Source: an uncultured Treponema sp. (lineage in GTDB: Bacteria > Spirochaetota > Spirochaetia > Treponematales > Treponemataceae). From it: a stretch of DNA of 18,872 nucleotides. The notes below the pieces were generated by a model. That model searched no databases and had not been told where the DNA came from. It worked only from the letters and a program-made list of their open reading frames with translations. The stretch lies in NCBI GenBank assembly GCA_937891125.1, contig CALAEZ010000322.1:1-18872 (forward strand), read 5' to 3'. Made by a program: the position numbers and the translations under genes. Below, in pieces: positions 16,691 through 18,872 of the stretch. Each line of letters opens with the position of its first letter. Positions within the stretch are counted from its first letter, which is position 1.

Positions 16691-16760
16691 AAAACGTGCG
16701 CTGCAGAAAGCACCGCCCATCATGCGGATTTCTTCCCTTTATAAATAGGACTGAGAGCAT

Positions 16761-16798
16761 AAAAAAGCCCGCCTTGTAGTGTACCAGACTCTAGGCGG
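16761..16798 (-). terminator. Probable terminator of the NFACT gene
   Basis: On the minus strand CCGCCT (16798-16793) can pair with AGGCGG (16774-16769), followed by GC and six T (16766-16761). The loop is 18 bases, longer than usual, though AGT/ACT within it could pair. It lies about 90 bases after the NFACT stop on the same strand. A second copy of the upstream arm is present through the adjacent 17-bp duplication. Confidence 0.5.
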
Positions 16799-16826
16799 TT
16801 TATCAAAACAGGCGGTTTATCAAAAC
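16793..16826. repeat. Perfect 17-bp tandem duplication at the terminator arm
   Basis: The unit aggcggtttatcaaaac occurs at 16793-16809 and again directly at 16810-16826 without mismatch. Each copy contains the AGGCGG arm that pairs in the downstream terminator on the minus strand, so either copy could form the hairpin. Confidence 0.9.
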
Positions 16827-16834
16827 TTGCTTAA

Positions 16835-16873
16835 CGGAGACGGTCGCTCATTTGCATGTGTCCCCGTTTTTTT
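16835..16873 (+). terminator. Possible plus-strand intrinsic terminator
   Basis: CGGAGAC (16835-16841) can pair with GTCCCCG (16860-16866) with one A-C mismatch, followed by seven T (16867-16873). The loop is 18 bases. No plus-strand gene is seen upstream. It would stop plus-strand transcription from running antisense into the NFACT gene, whose stop codon is at 16891. Confidence 0.4.
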
Positions 16874-16890
16874 CGCCTGTTTCTGACAGC

Positions 16891-18585
16891 TTATTGCAGC
16901 GCTTCCAGCTCTCGGAGCTTTGCTTCGTCAAGCTTTATGTACAGGTTCTTTTCGTGCGTGGGAAGCACTAAGCCTTTCGGCCCGTCCTTCGCGCGGCGCA
17001 GGTGTTTTACCTGCGTGTAATACAAGTCGGCGGCAGCGTTCTTGCGTGCCTTGGAGTAGTAGACGGCAAGATTTCCTGCATACAGAAGCACAGGTAGCGG
17101 CACAGTCTTTCCCGGCCGATTTTTGATGAATACGTAGCCGCCGGCATAGTCGCGCGTGTGCAGCCACAGGTCGCTTCCGCGCACATGGTGGCGCAATAGC
17201 TCGTCATTTTCGCCTGCGTCGCGCCCGACAATAATCTGCCAGCCGTCTACGGTGTAGTCTAAGCCGGGATGCGTCTTTTTCTGCAGCTGCTTGGGGGTAG
17301 TGCTCTTCCTCAGCTGCTGCTCAAGCTTTAATGGGTTTGTTTCTGCCTGCATGCGCTCGTACTGCGCGTCTAGCTCGGTAAGAGCGCGCTCTGCACGCGA
17401 AATGTCGTATTCAAGCGCCTCTAAGCCGCTTGTCTGCTTTTTATACGTTTCGTAGTAGGCGGCGGCGTTTTCGTGCGCGCTTTTTTTGGGGTCGATTTTT
17501 ATGCGCACCGTGCTGCCTGTTTCGTAATCCTCGCACTCTAGAAACTGACCTGCTGCCGCTGCATGGGAAGCAGAGCTTTCCGCGCCGCCTGCCGTGTCGG
17601 TTTCAGCGTGGTCGCTGAGCCCCGTCGAAGCGTGCTCTCCTGCCGGAGTGAACAGGTAGCTGTAGGCAAGAATCAAATCGCCCTGATGCTTCCACTGCGC
17701 AGCGTTCTGGAAGGCGGCGCGTTTTTCCTGCAAGCGCTCCAGGGCTGCGGTCTGGCGGCTTTTGTGCTCGTTGTACCATTTTTCTGCCTGCTCGCGAAGC
17801 GTGGCAAGCGAAGACTGGGAGGCACTCTGACTGTAGAAAAGGTCAATCTTCTGGCTGAACGTGAGCGGTGCGGCATCAGGGTGCGTTTCCTGCCAGGCGG
17901 CTGCCGTTTCTGTAAAATCGCGTACGGGCCATTCTTTGCCGCTGTCGGCGCGGGGGGCTGGAAGCGAGAATATGCCGCCGCTTGTTTCTCCCTTTGCGGG
18001 TCTGCGGTAAAAGCAGTCGATAATAACCGATGCTGCTTCCGGCGCGGCTGTGCCTGCCTCGCACAAAAAGATGTTTGCAGCGCCGCTCCACAGGCGGATA
18101 AAGAGCGTGTAATTTTCTCCTTCAGGCTCGTATGATGCGCTGCCAGCGTTTTCGTAAGCAGCGCCGGCTTTCTGTGCGTCTGTCTGCTCTTCTGCCTGAA
18201 CGGCTGCCGCTTTTGCATTTTGCACGGCGATAAGCTTTTCTTTAGCGGCGGGCATGACAAAAATCGGCGCGTCCTTATGCACGCTAAGCGCGATAATGCG
18301 CTCCTTTCCAATCTGACGGCAGCTCATAATCCGTGCGCCCTTTATGCGCGATTTTAAAAGCTCGTTAAATCGGAGCGGCTTTGCGTTTTTGGGAATCTTT
18401 CGCCGCGTTTCGTGAATGCGGCAACTTGCAGAAGCAAGGCTGATGAAAACGGTTTTTGGCTCGCCGGGTTTGTAGGTGTAGAGCGCAATGCTGTCGTAGC
18501 CCGGCTGCACGATGTCCTGTATGAAGCTGCCTGCCAGATTCAGCTCTGCAAGCACGGTATCAATTTCGTTGCAATTAAGTGACAT
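16891..18585 (-). CDS. rqcH: NFACT-family (RqcH / fibronectin-binding-like) ribosome quality control protein
   Basis: This 564-residue protein has the NFACT-N region at its start (about 1-110), a variable middle with coiled-coil stretches, and the C-terminal NFACT-R domain (about 450-555). The NFACT-R domain is recognisable by VGRDAGENDELL, HHVRGSDLWLHTRDYAGGYV and PVLLYAGNLAVYYSKARKN. By family it binds obstructed large ribosomal subunits with peptidyl-tRNA and recruits tRNA-Ala for C-terminal alanine tailing. At the position of the B. subtilis RqcH Asp97-Arg98 pair it has Glu95-Arg96 (IGKERIIAL), a conservative change whose effect is unknown. An Ala/Ser/Thr-rich, low-complexity insertion sits in the middle, around residues 330-360. 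The frame begins at the ATG itself, with no Shine-Dalgarno and an extended -10 ending 6 bases before it. It is divergent from the ilvB-like gene, with overlapping -35 elements. The same family is often annotated as fibronectin-binding; nothing here indicates surface export. Confidence 0.85.
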   Translation of the reverse strand: MSLNCNEIDTVLAELNLAGSFIQDIVQPGYDSIALYTYKPGEPKTVFISLASASCRIHETRRKIPKNAKPLRFNELLKSRIKGARIMSCRQIGKERIIALSVHKDAPIFVMPAAKEKLIAVQNAKAAAVQAEEQTDAQKAGAAYENAGSASYEPEGENYTLFIRLWSGAANIFLCEAGTAAPEAASVIIDCFYRRPAKGETSGGIFSLPAPRADSGKEWPVRDFTETAAAWQETHPDAAPLTFSQKIDLFYSQSASQSSLATLREQAEKWYNEHKSRQTAALERLQEKRAAFQNAAQWKHQGDLILAYSYLFTPAGEHASTGLSDHAETDTAGGAESSASHAAAAGQFLECEDYETGSTVRIKIDPKKSAHENAAAYYETYKKQTSGLEALEYDISRAERALTELDAQYERMQAETNPLKLEQQLRKSTTPKQLQKKTHPGLDYTVDGWQIIVGRDAGENDELLRHHVRGSDLWLHTRDYAGGYVFIKNRPGKTVPLPVLLYAGNLAVYYSKARKNAAADLYYTQVKHLRRAKDGPKGLVLPTHEKNLYIKLDEAKLRELEALQ

Positions 18586-18591
18586 GGTTGG

Positions 18592-18621
18592 AGTGTAGCA
18601 TTTTCTTACGCCTTGTGACAG
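18592..18621 (-). promoter_or_regulatory. Promoter of the NFACT gene, probably leaderless
   Basis: On the minus strand CTGTCA (18621-18616) lies 18 bases from TGC-TACACT (hexamer 18597-18592). Six bases (ccaacc) then lead to the ATG at 18585. The -35 overlaps that of the divergent ilvB-like promoter. No Shine-Dalgarno sequence is present. Confidence 0.6.
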
Positions 18622-18641
18622 CGTTTTCTTTTTGTTACACT
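18613..18641 (+). promoter_or_regulatory. Promoter of the ilvB-like gene
   Basis: TTGTGA (18613-18618) lies 17 bases from TACACT (18636-18641), with a TGT extension before the -10. The predicted start is near 18648, giving a leader of about 28 bases containing the Shine-Dalgarno AGGAAGG (18661-18667). The leader is too short for a classical branched-chain amino acid attenuator or T-box. Its -35 overlaps that of the divergent NFACT promoter. Confidence 0.65.
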
Positions 18642-18675
18642 AGCTACAGATTTTTTTGTTAGGAAGGGCGTTTAT

Positions 18676-18872
18676 ATGAAATTGACTGGCTCAGAAATTA
18701 TTATCAAGGTGCTCCAGCTCCATGGAATTGATACCGTTGCAGGACTCCCCGGTGGCTACATATTGCCATTTTACGATGCCCTTGCCCATGCTAAAATCAA
18801 GCACGTGCTTGTTCGCCATGAACAGGCGGCAGGATTTGTGGCGCAAGGTATGGCTCGCACAACAGGAAAGCC
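18676..18872 (+). CDS. ilvB: Acetolactate synthase large subunit-like, N-terminal part (3' end outside window)
   Basis: Sixty-five codons are visible before the window ends. They match the N-terminal thiamine-diphosphate (PYR) domain of acetolactate synthase: GIDTVAGLPGGYILPFYDAL, then LVRHEQAAGFVAQGMART, with the invariant Glu of HEQ that activates the cofactor. The enzyme joins two pyruvates, or pyruvate and 2-oxobutyrate, in valine, leucine and isoleucine synthesis. Related ThDP enzymes (catabolic acetolactate synthase, glyoxylate carboligase) share this N-terminus, so the exact role depends on sequence outside the window; biosynthetic ALS is the best guess. The ATG at 18676 has a strong Shine-Dalgarno AGGAAGG 8 bases upstream and a well-formed promoter. 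This contrasts with the leaderless arrangement of the divergent NFACT gene. Confidence 0.85.
   Translation, partial: MKLTGSEIIIKVLQLHGIDTVAGLPGGYILPFYDALAHAKIKHVLVRHEQAAGFVAQGMARTTGK

Noticed and set aside
17673..18311. A 212-codon minus-strand frame inside the NFACT gene
   Set aside because: It is an alternative frame of the Ala-rich NFACT middle region, Arg/Ser/Pro-rich with no start signals. The NFACT frame contains the conserved domain.
1..18872. CRISPR arrays, tRNA or rRNA genes, complete insertion sequences
   Set aside because: I found no regularly spaced repeats, cloverleaf-like tRNA sequence, rRNA signature or transposase gene with terminal repeats in the window.

Overview
The window looks like a chromosomal segment of a spirochaete, most likely a Treponema of intermediate GC content. 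The pointers are a large double-Cache chemoreceptor, the gene styles, and an AT/GC mosaic of core and accessory genes. No species can be assigned from the sequence alone.

Layout. (1) 1-1666, plus strand, visibly AT-rich: the 3' end of a GHKL-type ATPase gene and a complete phospholipase-D-fold (single HKD) nuclease gene 3 bases behind it. This looks like the tail of a transferred restriction or defence-like operon whose start lies outside the window. (2) 1817-5132: a chemoreceptor (minus) and a membrane-anchored DNA/RNA non-specific endonuclease (plus), transcribed divergently from a 163-base gap. The receptor carries the residue pattern of amino-acid-binding dCache domains. (3) 12078-5220, minus: two ABC exporter half-transporters separated by one base, forming an asymmetric heterodimer, followed by a large cytoplasmic GH106-like glycoside hydrolase. 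(4) 15338-12168, minus: an aconitase-superfamily hydratase (YbhJ-like) and metF. (5) 15507-16723, minus, AT-rich: a decayed AlbA_2 (Schlafen-type) transcriptional-regulator-like gene. It has an 11-bp tandem repeat at its 5' end and an internal deletion plus frameshift at a homopolymer. (6) 18585-16891, minus: an NFACT/RqcH-family ribosome-quality-control protein. It is divergent from (7), the 5' end of an acetolactate-synthase-like gene (18676 to the window edge, plus).

The most striking pattern is regulatory. Four promoter-proximal genes (chemoreceptor, endonuclease, first ABC gene, NFACT gene) each have an extended -10 element TGn-TAnnnT ending exactly 6 bases before the ATG, and none has a Shine-Dalgarno site. 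Transcription would then start at or next to the A of the start codon, predicting leaderless mRNAs. Genes inside operons, and the ilvB-like gene, instead have ordinary Shine-Dalgarno sites. No tRNA, rRNA, CRISPR array or complete insertion sequence was seen. No gene-free stretch exceeds 300 bases.
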